From: Streptomyces sp. NBC_01716
GTDB taxonomy: Bacteria; Actinomycetota; Actinomycetes; Streptomycetales; Streptomycetaceae
Assembly (NCBI RefSeq): GCF_036248275.1
Contig: NZ_CP109181.1
Coordinates: forward strand, 4,216,001 to 4,280,000
Reading direction: 5' to 3'
Length of the DNA: 64,000 bases
In this document: positions 43,401 to 52,763 of the stretch, one piece after another
Layout of the letters: each line of letters starts with the position of its first letter
How positions within the stretch are numbered: the first letter of the stretch is position 1
The notes under the pieces: generated by a model
What the model saw: only the letters and a program-made list of their open reading frames with translations
What the model was told of the DNA's origin: nothing
The model's database searches: none
Made by a program: the position numbers and the translations under genes

Positions 43401-44687
43401 TCACCGGACGAGCGAGGGGTCCGCGTCGACACCGGGCGGTGCCGGGGGCGTCGCGTCCTGCGCGGCAGGCCCGGCCTCGTCGCCCGTGCGCCGGTCAGGC
43501 ATGCCGGCCCCGTCACCGCCCCTGGGCACCGGCCCCTTGGTGAAGCGCAGCCGCAGGCGCGTCGCCGCGTGGCCGATCCGGATCATGAAGCTGGTCGGCA
43601 GGAAGACGGCGTCGGCGGCGATCATGGCGAGCGAGAAGAACGGCAGCCCGAGCAGGACGGCGATGCCCGCGTGCTCCAGCATCATCGCCACCAGCAGGAC
43701 GTTCTTGACCCGCCGGTTGAAGAGCGTGAACGGGAACGCGACCTGCACCATGACCGTGCCGTACGTCAGCGCCATCACGATCAGGCCGCTGGAGGCCAGG
43801 ATGTCGGCGAGGGCGGGCCACGGGGCGAAGTAGTCCAGGTGCAGCGGGTAGTAGAGGGCGGTGCCGTCCTGCCAGCGCGACCCCTGGATCTTGTACCAGC
43901 CGGCCGTGGCGTAGATCAGACAGACCTCCGCCATGATCACGACGAGTGCGCCGTTGTGCGCGAGGTTCGCGATGACGTCCAGCAGCGCGCGCGGCTCGCT
44001 CTTCGGCGCGTAACGGTTCAGCGCCCACCACAGCCCCTGGGAGAGCCACAGCGTCCACAGCAGCACCGTCACCCACCACTCGCCGCCGGTCCTGTCCAGC
44101 AGCGTGCCCAGCAGGGCGACACCGAGCACGGCCCACAGGAGGGGCCCGACCCGGTCCACCGGCGCGGCCTTGCCGGAGGCGACGGCGCGCGCGGCGCGGT
44201 CCTCCCGGCGGGCGTCCAGCGACCAGACCCGGCCGCAGCGCGTGAGCACCAGATAGATCGCCATCAGATGGATGACGTTGTCGCCGCCGTCGCCCATGAA
44301 GATGCTGCGGTTCTGGAGGGACAGCACGCCCACCATGAAGACCACGGACATGGTGCGGGTGCGCCAGCCGAGCATCAGCAGGGCGCTGGACAGTACGGAG
44401 ACGGCGTAGACGATCTCGAACCAGACGCCGCTCTCGGACCACATCAGCGTGGTGAACGCGCCGTTGCCCGCGATCAGTTGCTGGGCCATGTCCCAGCTCC
44501 ACGGGCTGCCGGGCCCGTACAGCTCACGGCGGTTGGGCAGTTCGCGCAGCAGGAAGAGGAGCCAGGCGGCGGAGAATCCGATCCGGACGACGGCGCTCTG
44601 GTGGGGGCCGAGCGGCCGGGAGGTGACGCGCTGGAGGACGAGCGCGGCCTTGTGGACGACGGTGGGGGCGTGGGCGGGGCGGCTCAT
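43401..44687 (-). CDS. HTTM-domain membrane protein (vitamin K carboxylase-like fold)
   Basis: A 428-residue integral membrane protein with about eight to ten hydrophobic segments. It has HTTM-type motifs: ALVVIMAEVCLIYATAGWYK, QDGTALYYPLHLDYF and GIAVLLGLPFFSLAMI. HTTM proteins share the fold of vitamin-K-dependent gamma-carboxylase, but bacterial members are mostly uncharacterised. The ATG overlaps the stop of the upstream DUF5819 gene by 4 bp, so the two proteins probably form one membrane complex. A Pro/Ala-rich cytoplasmic tail ends the protein. Confidence 0.85.
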   Translation of the reverse strand: MSRPAHAPTVVHKAALVLQRVTSRPLGPHQSAVVRIGFSAAWLLFLLRELPNRRELYGPGSPWSWDMAQQLIAGNGAFTTLMWSESGVWFEIVYAVSVLSSALLMLGWRTRTMSVVFMVGVLSLQNRSIFMGDGGDNVIHLMAIYLVLTRCGRVWSLDARREDRAARAVASGKAAPVDRVGPLLWAVLGVALLGTLLDRTGGEWWVTVLLWTLWLSQGLWWALNRYAPKSEPRALLDVIANLAHNGALVVIMAEVCLIYATAGWYKIQGSRWQDGTALYYPLHLDYFAPWPALADILASSGLIVMALTYGTVMVQVAFPFTLFNRRVKNVLLVAMMLEHAGIAVLLGLPFFSLAMIAADAVFLPTSFMIRIGHAATRLRLRFTKGPVPRGGDGAGMPDRRTGDEAGPAAQDATPPAPPGVDADPSLVR

Positions 44688-45442
44688 CCGCGGGCCTCCG
44701 TACGGCTGTCGGCGCGCGGGCCGTCGCCCGGCGAGCCGTCGTTCCGCACGCCTTCGGACAGATCGTCCGGGGTCACGGTCCACCACGGGAAGACGCGGTA
44801 GCCCGGCTTGGTGTTGGTCTTCTCACCGCTCCACGGGGGCGCCTGGACGACCCGGGCTGCGGAGCGGAGCTGAATGCGCTCGACGGGGCCGCCGAGGTCG
44901 TACGACTCCAGGCGCAGCATCACGATCCTGCGTATGTAGCTCTCGGAGAGCTGTCCGCGCAGACCGTTGGGGCGGGCCTTGTCGTCGTGGGAGTTGACGT
45001 AGAAGTCCCAGCCCCGGCGCAGTTCGTTCTGGTCGACATGGCTGGGGAAGGGGTTGCCGCGGATCGCCTCGGCGTCGTCGGCGGTCAGATTGATCCAGCC
45101 GGTCGTCTCGCGCGCTCCGTCCGCCGTGTTCACGTCGGCGCGGACCTCGACGGCGATGTTCTGCTGGAGGGGATTGGGCGCGAAGAGCTTCCAGTTCTGT
45201 TCGAACTCGGGATAGATCCAGTCGCCCACCTGCTCGCTGTACTCCTTGGAGACGGTGTTCTGGGGCGCGACGTGCAGGAACACCATGGCCACATGGCCCA
45301 CGGCGAGCAGCCCGACGACCGCGAGAGCGACGGCGGCGACCACCTGGTACGGGAAGGAGAGCCCGGCTATCCCCGGTGTCGGAGCCGCTGGTGGACCCGG
45401 TGGAGATTCCGGGTTTCCACCGTTGTCGTCGTTCGAATCCAT
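44684..45442 (-). CDS. DUF5819 family membrane-anchored protein
   Basis: A 252-residue protein with an acidic, Pro-rich N-terminus and one membrane span at about residues 30-55 (VVAAVALAVVGLLAVGHVAMVF). An extracytoplasmic domain follows with WIYPEFEQNWKLFAPNPLQQN, a conserved feature of DUF5819 proteins, and SYIRRIVMLRLESYD. The function is unknown. It is coupled to the HTTM gene. It is divergent from paaA, with the two starts 114 bp apart, so the TetR operator there might affect both. The ATG at codon 14 of the longer frame was chosen. Confidence 0.82.
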   Translation of the reverse strand: MDSNDDNGGNPESPPGPPAAPTPGIAGLSFPYQVVAAVALAVVGLLAVGHVAMVFLHVAPQNTVSKEYSEQVGDWIYPEFEQNWKLFAPNPLQQNIAVEVRADVNTADGARETTGWINLTADDAEAIRGNPFPSHVDQNELRRGWDFYVNSHDDKARPNGLRGQLSESYIRRIVMLRLESYDLGGPVERIQLRSAARVVQAPPWSGEKTNTKPGYRVFPWWTVTPDDLSEGVRNDGSPGDGPRADSRTEARG

Positions 45443-45527
45443 CCCGCCCCGATCCCCGTCTTCCCACAGTCGGTTATCCACAGGGTTGACACCCTACGGG
45501 CCGCCGACCGACCATTGAAGTCCATGA

Positions 45528-45541
45528 ACCGAACGATCGGT
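45528..45541. promoter_or_regulatory. TetR operator palindrome before paaA
   Basis: ACCGAACGATCGGT is the exact reverse complement of the site before paaN. It lies 15 bp before the paaA start. A possible -35 TTGACA is at 45486-45491. Confidence 0.7.
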
Positions 45542-45556
45542 CGGTAGGGGGCCCGG

Positions 45557-46615
45557 ATGACGGCAGTGACCGCGGGGACGGCTGTGGAGGCAACGGTGGA
45601 GACGACGGCAGCGGCGCCCGGGGCGTACGAGGCGGCGTTCGACGCCGCGGTGGCCGCCGACGAGCGCATCGAGCCCCGCGACTGGATGCCGGAGGCCTAC
45701 CGTGCGTCGCTCGTCCGCCAGATGGCCCAGCACGCGCACTCGGAAATCATCGGCATGCAGCCGGAGGCGAACTGGATCACGCGCGCGCCCTCGCTGCGGC
45801 GCAAGGCGATCCTGATGGCCAAGGTGCAGGACGAGGCGGGACACGGGCTGTATCTCTACAGCGCGGCCGAGACCCTGGGCACAAGCCGCGACGAGCTGCT
45901 CGACAAGCTCCACTCCGGCCGCCAGAAATACTCGTCGATCTTCAACTACCCGACGCTGACCTGGGCGGACGTCGGCGCGATCGGCTGGCTGGTGGACGGG
46001 GCCGCGATCACGAACCAGGTCCCGCTCTGCCGCTGCTCCTACGGCCCGTACGCCCGCGCGATGGTCCGTATCTGCAAGGAGGAATCCTTCCACCAGCGCC
46101 AGGGGTACGAATCACTGCTGGCCCTCAGCCGTGGCACGCCCGCGCAGCACGAGATGGCGCAGGACGCGGTCAACCGCTGGTGGTGGCCCTCCTTGATGAT
46201 GTTCGGCCCGCCGGACGACGAGTCGGCGCACTCCGCGCAGTCGATGACCTGGAAGATCAAGCGGCATTCGAACGACGAGCTGCGGCAGCGGTTCGTCGAC
46301 ATCTCTGTCCCCCAGGCCGAGACGCTCGGTCTCACGCTCCCCGACCCGGACCTGAAGTGGAACGAGGAGCGGGGACAGCACGACTTCGGGACGATCGACT
46401 GGGACGAGTTCCGCGAGGTCCTGAAGGGCAACGGCCCCTGCAACGAGCAGCGGATCGGCCGGCGCCGCCGCGCCCACGAGGAAGGCGCGTGGGTACGCGA
46501 GGCGGCGACGGCCTACGCGGCGAAGCACAGCGGCACTGACAGCGGCGGCGGCAGCGGCACCGGAACCGGCGGCGCGGACATCGCGCGGCCCGTGGAGAAA
46601 GTGGCGACGGCATGA
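45557..46615 (+). CDS. paaA: Phenylacetyl-CoA 1,2-epoxidase subunit PaaA
   Basis: A 352-residue catalytic subunit of the ring-epoxidising di-iron monooxygenase. The di-iron ligands sit in KVQDEAGHGLYLY and RICKEESFHQRQGYE. RAPSLRRKAILMAKVQDE is highly typical. With PaaC as structural partner and PaaE as reductase it forms the phenylacetyl-CoA epoxide. The N-terminus has an extra Thr/Ala-rich 30 residues. It is first in paaABCDE. Its stop overlaps the paaB ATG. Confidence 0.95.
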   Translation: MTAVTAGTAVEATVETTAAAPGAYEAAFDAAVAADERIEPRDWMPEAYRASLVRQMAQHAHSEIIGMQPEANWITRAPSLRRKAILMAKVQDEAGHGLYLYSAAETLGTSRDELLDKLHSGRQKYSSIFNYPTLTWADVGAIGWLVDGAAITNQVPLCRCSYGPYARAMVRICKEESFHQRQGYESLLALSRGTPAQHEMAQDAVNRWWWPSLMMFGPPDDESAHSAQSMTWKIKRHSNDELRQRFVDISVPQAETLGLTLPDPDLKWNEERGQHDFGTIDWDEFREVLKGNGPCNEQRIGRRRRAHEEGAWVREAATAYAAKHSGTDSGGGSGTGTGGADIARPVEKVATA

Positions 46616-46898
46616 GCGGATCGACCCAGTGGCCTCTGTGGGAGGTCTTCGTGCGGTCCCGCCGCGGGCTCTCGCATACGCACGCGGGCAGCCTGCACGC
46701 CCCGGACGCCGAGATGGCGCTGCGCAACGCGCGCGACCTCTACACCCGGCGCAGCGAGGGTGTGTCGATCTGGGTGGTCCCCTCCGCCTCGGTCACGGCG
46801 TCCTCGCCGGACGAGAAGGACTCGTTCTTCGAACCGGCCGGCGACAAGCCCTACCGGCACCCGACGTTCTACGAGATCCCGGAAGGGGTGCGTCACCT

Positions 46899-46902
<4 letters not shown>
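46612..46902 (+). CDS. paaB: Phenylacetyl-CoA 1,2-epoxidase subunit PaaB
   Basis: A 96-residue small subunit that bridges PaaAC modules. It has the characteristic WPLWEVFVRSRRGLSHTHAG, MALRNARDLYTRRSEGVSIW and ends FYEIPEGVRHL. Both ends overlap neighbours by 4 bp (ATGA and GTGA), so expression is coupled. Confidence 0.95.
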
Positions 46903-47674
<772 letters not shown>

Positions 47675-47681
<7 letters not shown>

Positions 47682-48178
47682 GCGCGGCTGGACCGACCGC
47701 GCTGGAGAGCGAACTGCGCGCGCTCGCCGGCTCCGTCCCCGACCCCGAACTGCCCGTGCTGACGCTGGAGGAGCTGGGCGTGCTGCGCGCCGTCCATGTC
47801 TCGGGACCGGGCAGGGTCGAGGTCGAGCTGACCCCCACATACACCGGCTGTCCGGCGATCGAGACGATGTCCTCGGACATCGAGCGGGTGCTGCACGAGA
47901 AGGGGATACCGGACGTCTCCGTCGTCACGGTGCTCTCCCCCGCCTGGTCGACGGACGACATCAGTGCCGAAGGGCGGCGCAAACTCGCGGAGTTCGGCAT
48001 AGCCCCGCCCCGTCCGCACCCTACGGACGGACCGGTGCCGCTCAGCCTCGGTATCCGCTGCCCGCATTGCGGCTCGACCGACACCGAGCTGCTGAGCAGG
48101 TTCTCCTCCACCGCGTGCAAGGCGCTGCGCCGCTGCTCGTCCTGCCGCGAACCGTTCGACCACTTCAAGGAGTTGTAG
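47675..48178 (+). CDS. paaD: PaaD, maturation factor of the epoxidase (MIP18-like)
   Basis: A 167-residue protein with an N-terminal DUF59/MIP18 domain (VPDPELPVLTLEELGVLRAV, TPTYTGCPAIETM) and a C-terminal zinc-ribbon-like part (CPHCGSTDT, then CKALRRCSSCREPFDHFKEL). It is needed for phenylacetyl-CoA epoxidase function, probably in Fe or Fe-S assembly. The stop abuts the paaE start directly. Confidence 0.94.
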
Positions 48179-49252
48179 ATGTTCCATCCGCTCCGCGTCA
48201 GCGAGGTCGAGCGGCTCACGGACGACTCGGTGACCGTCACCTTCGCCGTGCCGCCCGAGCTGGACGAGACGTTCCGCCACACTCCGGGCCAGCACATCGC
48301 GCTGCGCCGAATCGTGGACGGCGAGGAGATCCGTCGTACGTACTCGATCTGCGCGCCCGCCGGCGAACTGCCCGTCCTGCGGGTGGGCATCCGGCTGGTC
48401 GAGGGCGGCGACTTCTCGACGTACGCCCTGAAGGAACTCGCCGTGGGCGACACGGTCGAGGTCATGGAGCCGACCGGCCGCTTCGTGCTCCCGCCGCGCC
48501 CCGGGCACTTCGCCGCGATCGTCGGCGGCAGCGGGATCACCCCGGTGCTGTCGATGGCCTCGACGCTCCTCGTGCGGGAGCCCGAGGCCCGGTTCTGTCT
48601 GATCCGCAGCGACCGCACCGTGGCTTCGACGATGTTCCTGGAGGAGGTCGCCGACCTCAAGGACCGCTTTCCGGACCGCTTCCAGCTGGTCACGGTCGTA
48701 TCCAGGGAGGAGCAGCAGGCCGGGCTTCCCTCGGGCCGGCTGGACGAGGAGCGACTGGCGGCGCTGCTGCCCGCGCTGCTCCCGGTGGACAGCGTCGACG
48801 GCTGGTTCCTGTGCGGCCCCCTGGGCCTGGTGAAGGGCGCGGAGCGGGCGCTGCGCGGCCTGGACGTCCGGCGGAAGGCGATCCACCAGGAGATCTTCCA
48901 CGTGGACGACGGCGCCCTGGACGCCGGGCTGGCTGCGAACGCGGCCACGCCCACCGGCGCGGCGGGCGGCCCCGTCGGAAGCACGCTCACGGCGACGCTC
49001 GACGGCCGCTCGGGCAGTTGGCCGGTCCAGGAGGGGGACTCCCTGCTGGAGACGGTGCTACGCAGCCGGTCGGACGCGCCGTACGCGTGCAAGGGCGGCG
49101 TCTGCGGCACCTGCCGCGCGTTCCTGGTCTCGGGCGAGGTACGGATGGACCGCAACTTCGCCCTGGAGCCGGAAGAGACGGAAGCGGGCTACGTACTGGC
49201 CTGCCAGTCCCACCCGGCCACCGCCGAGGTCGAATTGGACTTCGACCGCTGA
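48179..49252 (+). CDS. paaE: PaaE, reductase of phenylacetyl-CoA epoxidase
   Basis: A 357-residue NADPH-dependent reductase. The FAD domain carries RRTYSICAP, the nucleotide-binding domain GGSGITPVLSMAS, and the C-terminal plant-type 2Fe-2S ferredoxin domain CKGGVCGTCRAFLVSG plus a distal LACQSHP. It passes electrons to the PaaA di-iron centre. It ends the paaABCDE operon. Just downstream lies a decayed second copy of its 2Fe-2S coding segment. Confidence 0.95.
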   Translation: MFHPLRVSEVERLTDDSVTVTFAVPPELDETFRHTPGQHIALRRIVDGEEIRRTYSICAPAGELPVLRVGIRLVEGGDFSTYALKELAVGDTVEVMEPTGRFVLPPRPGHFAAIVGGSGITPVLSMASTLLVREPEARFCLIRSDRTVASTMFLEEVADLKDRFPDRFQLVTVVSREEQQAGLPSGRLDEERLAALLPALLPVDSVDGWFLCGPLGLVKGAERALRGLDVRRKAIHQEIFHVDDGALDAGLAANAATPTGAAGGPVGSTLTATLDGRSGSWPVQEGDSLLETVLRSRSDAPYACKGGVCGTCRAFLVSGEVRMDRNFALEPEETEAGYVLACQSHPATAEVELDFDR

Positions 49253-49260
49253 CGCGGCGA

Positions 49261-49352
49261 GTCGGACGCGCTGTACGCCTCCAAGGGCGGCGTGTGTCCG
49301 CGGCACCTGCCGCGCGCGCTCCTCGTCTCGGACGAGGTCCGCACGGACCGCC
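49261..49352 (+). pseudogene. Decayed duplicate of the paaE 2Fe-2S domain segment
   Basis: About 90 bp aligns with positions 49069-49153 inside paaE (for example GTCGGACGCG, AAGGGCGGCGT, CACCTGCCGCGCG, GTCTCG-GACGAGGT). The first cluster Cys has become Ser (TGC to TCC), and a few inserted bases after the second Cys shift the frame. It has no start and is non-functional. It is evidently a remnant of tandem duplication or recombination at the 3' end of the paa operon. Confidence 0.7.
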
Positions 49353-49625
49353 ACACCCGCCCACGGCTGACGCCGACATGCGGGTGCGGTGACGCCCGGC
49401 CGGGCCGTATGGCATGTACGAGCGTCCCCCACACGCCGGGCGGGGCCCCTCCGGATCGCCCCGCCCCGGACGTACGCGAGCGCCTGAAGCCAACGCAGAG
49501 GGCAGCTCCCGTGCCCAAAGGGCTACGGGGGCCCGGTCAGAGCACGAACCCCGGGCGGCGGTAACCGCTCCGCAGCAGACCCGAGCTGGACCGGGCCCTC
49601 CGAACAGGCCCCAGGGCACCCCCCG
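49353..49625. other. Gene-free region with short duplication of the rhodanese gene end
   Basis: No credible gene. The 21 bp around GTCAGAGCACGAAC, which include the reverse-strand FVL-stop end of the rhodanese gene, occur twice: at 49536-49556 and at the true gene end (49625-49645). With the paaE remnant, this marks a recombination-scarred junction. Confidence 0.5.
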
Positions 49626-49970
49626 TCAGAGCACGAACGCCGGGCTGCCGTTGTCCGTGACCATCGGGCGGCCCGCGCCCTCCCAGGCCTGCATGCCGCC
49701 CTCGACGTTCGCCGCGTCGACGCCCTGCTGGACCAGGTACTGGGTGACCTGCGCGGACCGTCCGCCGACCCGGCACATGACGAAGGCCTTGCGCCCGTCG
49801 GCGACCGCCTCGGTCACCTCACCGAAGCGCGCCACGAACTCGCTCATCGGGATGTGCAGCGCGCCCTCGACATGGCCCGCCGCCCATTCGTCGTTCTCAC
49901 GGACGTCGAGCACCAGACCGTCGGACGGGACCGCCGCAGCATCCACCGCGGGCAGTTGGGCGAAACTCAT
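49626..49970 (-). CDS. Rhodanese-like domain protein
   Basis: A 114-residue single rhodanese domain with VLDVRENDEWAAGHVEGALH and the active-site loop MCRVGGRSAQ (catalytic Cys). It transfers sulfane sulfur to thiols or cyanide in vitro; cellular roles vary. The end shows GGMQAWEGAGRPMV. The ATG is 25 codons into a longer open frame. It follows the J-domain gene on the same strand, 71 bp apart. Confidence 0.9.
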   Translation of the reverse strand: MSFAQLPAVDAAAVPSDGLVLDVRENDEWAAGHVEGALHIPMSEFVARFGEVTEAVADGRKAFVMCRVGGRSAQVTQYLVQQGVDAANVEGGMQAWEGAGRPMVTDNGSPAFVL

Positions 49971-50041
49971 GTGATGTGCCTTCTCTCGTACGTGTGGGTC
50001 CCCCGGTGCGACAGATACAGCCTCGCGCACGGAGCGCGCCG

Positions 50042-51016
50042 TCACTGCACCAACCGCGCCAGTTCGGACTCGCGTGCCGAAACCTCCGCCAGCAACTGCT
50101 CAGCGATCTCCTCCAGCAGCCGGTCGGGGTCGTCCGGCGCCATCTGAAGCATCGCGCCGATCGCGCTCTGCTCCAGATCCTGCGCCACGATCGTCAGCAG
50201 TTCCTTGCGCCGGGCCAGCCAGTCCAGCCGGGCGTAGAGCTCCTCGTTCTCGCTCAGGCGCGGTTCCTTCGGCACGGGCCCCGCCGCCCACTCCTCAGCG
50301 AGCTGCCTGAGCAGCGCCTCGTCCCCGCGTCCATAGGCCGCGTTCACGCGCGTGATGAACTCGTCCCGGCGGGCCCGCTCGGTGTCGTCCTGCGCGAGAT
50401 CCGGGTGCGCCTTGCGGGCCAGGTCGCGGTAGAGCTTGCGCACCTCGTCTGTCGGCCGCACCCGCTTCGGCGGCTGCACGGGCTGGTCCGTCAGCATCGC
50501 CGCGGCCTCGGGCGACAGACCGTCGGAGTCGAGCCAGTCGTGGAACAGCTCCTCGATCCCCGGCATCGGCTGCACCATCGCCCGCGCCTCACGCGCCTTG
50601 CGCAGATCCTCGGGGTCACCCGACCGGGAGGCACGGGCCTCGGCGATCATCGCGTCCAGCTCGTCCAGCCGCGAGTACATGGGGCCGAGCCGCTGGTGGT
50701 GCAGCCGGGAGAAGTTCTCCACCTCGACCCGGAAGGTCTCCAGGGCGATCTCGAACTCGATCAGCGCCTGCTCCGCGGCCCGCACCGCCCGCTCCAGCCG
50801 CTCCTCCGGCCGCTCGGACTCCTGGCCCGGACCGGCGGCCCCCTCGGCTCCCCCCGCCCCGTCTCCGGCGCCCTGCGGGCCATCCACGCCCTCCGTGGCC
50901 GCCCCCGCCGTGGCTTCCCCGCCCGTGGTGGCATCCGTCGTCGCATCCGGCACGTCTGGCACGTCCTGCTCGTCGTCGTTACGGATCGTCGGCTCCCGGG
51001 AGGCGTCCTGCGTCAC
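50042..51016 (-). CDS. J-domain (DnaJ-like) protein
   Basis: A 324-residue protein. The N-terminal 70 residues are disordered and rich in Asp, Gly and Thr. A coiled-coil region follows (about 75-140, ERAVRAAEQALIEFEIALET). The J domain is internal (VRKLYRDLARKAHPDLAQDDTE-like, at about 190-240) and keeps HPD, the DnaK-stimulating motif. A helical C-terminus follows. It lacks zinc-finger and substrate domains of DnaJ, so it is a specialised co-chaperone of unknown client. Confidence 0.85.
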   Translation of the reverse strand: MTQDASREPTIRNDDEQDVPDVPDATTDATTGGEATAGAATEGVDGPQGAGDGAGGAEGAAGPGQESERPEERLERAVRAAEQALIEFEIALETFRVEVENFSRLHHQRLGPMYSRLDELDAMIAEARASRSGDPEDLRKAREARAMVQPMPGIEELFHDWLDSDGLSPEAAAMLTDQPVQPPKRVRPTDEVRKLYRDLARKAHPDLAQDDTERARRDEFITRVNAAYGRGDEALLRQLAEEWAAGPVPKEPRLSENEELYARLDWLARRKELLTIVAQDLEQSAIGAMLQMAPDDPDRLLEEIAEQLLAEVSARESELARLVQ

Positions 51017-51116
51017 CCGTCCAGCCTACGGGCGAACCCGCCCCCCTCCTTCACATCCCTGGTCCCACACCCCCGCGAGCTCCGCCGGTCCCGGCCCCCG
51101 CCGGGCCCCGTCGCCC

Positions 51117-52583
51117 TCACACCCCGAGCTCAGCGGCGATCCGCCCGCTCCTGACAGCCGTCACCAGCTCCGAGTGATCCGCCTCGGTCCGATCCGCGTA
51201 CGCGACGGCGAAAGCCGCGACCGCCTCGTCCAGCTCCTCGTTCTTGCCGCAGTAGCCCGCGACGAGCCTCGGGTCCACGCTGTGCGCGTGCGCCCTGGCC
51301 AGCAGCGCGCCGGTCATCCGCGCGTAGTCGTCGACCTGGTCCGCCGGGAGCGCGGCCGGGTCCACACTGCCCTTGCGGTTCCTGAACTGCCGCACTTGAT
51401 ACGGCCTGCCGTCCACCGTCGTCCAGCCCAGCAGGTTGTCGCTCACGACCTGCATCCGCTTCTGCCCGAGCACCACCCGGCGCCCCTCGTGCTCCACACC
51501 CGGCGTCTCGAACCCCGCGGCCCCCACGAACGGCAGCAGCGCCGAAGCCCTCGCCTCCTTCACCTGAAGCACCAGCGCCTCGCCCCGGTGGTCCAGCAGC
51601 AGCACCACGTAGGAACGCGTCCCGACACTGCCCGTGCCGACCACCCGGAACGCCACGTCATGGATCGCGTACCGCGCGAGCAGCGGCAGCCGGTCCTCCG
51701 AGAGCGTGCCCACGTACTCACCGAGCGCCGCCGCGACCGCCGCGGCCTCCCCGTCCGGCACCCGCCGCAGCACCGGCGGCGCGTCGACGAACCGCCGCCG
51801 CGCCACCCCACCCGCAGCCCCGCCCTCGTCGCCGTCGCCGTCGCCGTCGTCCACGATCTCCGTCGACTTCGCGGCGAACCGCGCGCTCGTGTTCTTACGC
51901 GCCTTCTCCGACACCCGCTCCAGCGTGCCCATCAGGTCGCGCGCGTCCGTGTGGGAGACGAGCTCCTCGTCCGCGATCGCGTTCCACGCGTCCAGGGCCG
52001 ACAGCTTCGACAGCAGCCGCATCGTGCGCCGGTACGCCCCCACGGCGTCCCTGGCGCCCCTGCGGCACGTCTCCTCGTCCGCACCCGCCTCCCGCCCGGC
52101 GAGCACCAGCGAGGTCGCGAGCCGCTTGACGTCCCACTCCCAGGGGCCGACCACCGTCTCGTCGAAGTCGTTCAGATCGATGACGAGGCGGCCTCGCGCG
52201 TCCCCGTACAGCCCGAAGTTCGCCGCATGCGCGTCACCGCAGATCTGCGCGCCCGCGCCGGTCACCGGTGTCCCCACCAGGTCGTGCGCCATCAATCCGG
52301 CCGCGCCCCGCAGAAACGCGAAGGGAGAAGCGGCCATCCGGCCCACCCGCAGCGGCGTCAGCTCGGGCACCCGCCCCCGGCTCGACTCCTCGACGGCCCG
52401 CACCGCGTCCGGCCGCGAGGCCGAGAGCACCAGCGAATCGTGCGACGACCTCGGCACCCGCTGCCGCAGTGCCTTCCCCGCGTCCTTCGGCGTGCTCCCC
52501 GCCCCGCCCGGCGCCATACGCCGCGCGAAACCCGGCACCACCGGAATGCGCTCGTCCGTCACCACCGAACCGGCCTCGCCCAT
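51117..52583 (-). CDS. DUF2252 family protein (kinase-like fold)
   Basis: A 488-residue DUF2252 protein. Hallmarks are SPFAFLRGAAGLMAHDL, ICGDAHAANFGLY, LVIDLNDFDETVVGPWEWDVKRLA and LLARAHAHS. The HxN/DxxD arrangement (GDAHAANFG, DLNDFD) resembles aminoglycoside-kinase catalytic motifs, so a phosphotransferase activity is plausible but not known. A run of Asp-Gly (DDGDGDGDEGG) sits in the middle as a disordered insert. It shows no operon partner. Confidence 0.87.
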   Translation of the reverse strand: MGEAGSVVTDERIPVVPGFARRMAPGGAGSTPKDAGKALRQRVPRSSHDSLVLSASRPDAVRAVEESSRGRVPELTPLRVGRMAASPFAFLRGAAGLMAHDLVGTPVTGAGAQICGDAHAANFGLYGDARGRLVIDLNDFDETVVGPWEWDVKRLATSLVLAGREAGADEETCRRGARDAVGAYRRTMRLLSKLSALDAWNAIADEELVSHTDARDLMGTLERVSEKARKNTSARFAAKSTEIVDDGDGDGDEGGAAGGVARRRFVDAPPVLRRVPDGEAAAVAAALGEYVGTLSEDRLPLLARYAIHDVAFRVVGTGSVGTRSYVVLLLDHRGEALVLQVKEARASALLPFVGAAGFETPGVEHEGRRVVLGQKRMQVVSDNLLGWTTVDGRPYQVRQFRNRKGSVDPAALPADQVDDYARMTGALLARAHAHSVDPRLVAGYCGKNEELDEAVAAFAVAYADRTEADHSELVTAVRSGRIAAELGV

Positions 52584-52670
52584 GGCACGCCGCCTCCCCC
52601 GTACTCGCCCAACATCAACTGCCCACGACGTTACCCCCGCGCCCCACGGCCGTCTCCCCCTGTGGATAAC

Positions 52671-52722
52671 CCCGCGAACCCCCCGCGCACACCCCGCGAA
52701 CCCCCCGCGCACACCCCGCGAA
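52671..52722. repeat. 22-bp tandem repeat, about 2.4 copies
   Basis: Units of CCCGCGAACCCCCCGCGCAC plus AC occur at 52671 and 52693, with a partial third copy at 52715. They lie between the DUF2252 start and the HxlR gene end. A probable slippage product. Confidence 0.75.
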
Positions 52723-52763
52723 CACCCGGTTCCCGACGGTGCGGCCGGGTCCAACGACAGGCG

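Noticed and set aside
49537..49776. 79-codon reverse ORF ending PGFVL, like the rhodanese end
   Set aside because: The similarity covers only about seven codons from a short duplication; the rest overlaps the real rhodanese gene in another frame.
52671..52722. Possible CRISPR array
   Set aside because: Direct 22-bp tandem units without spacers and only about 2.4 copies.
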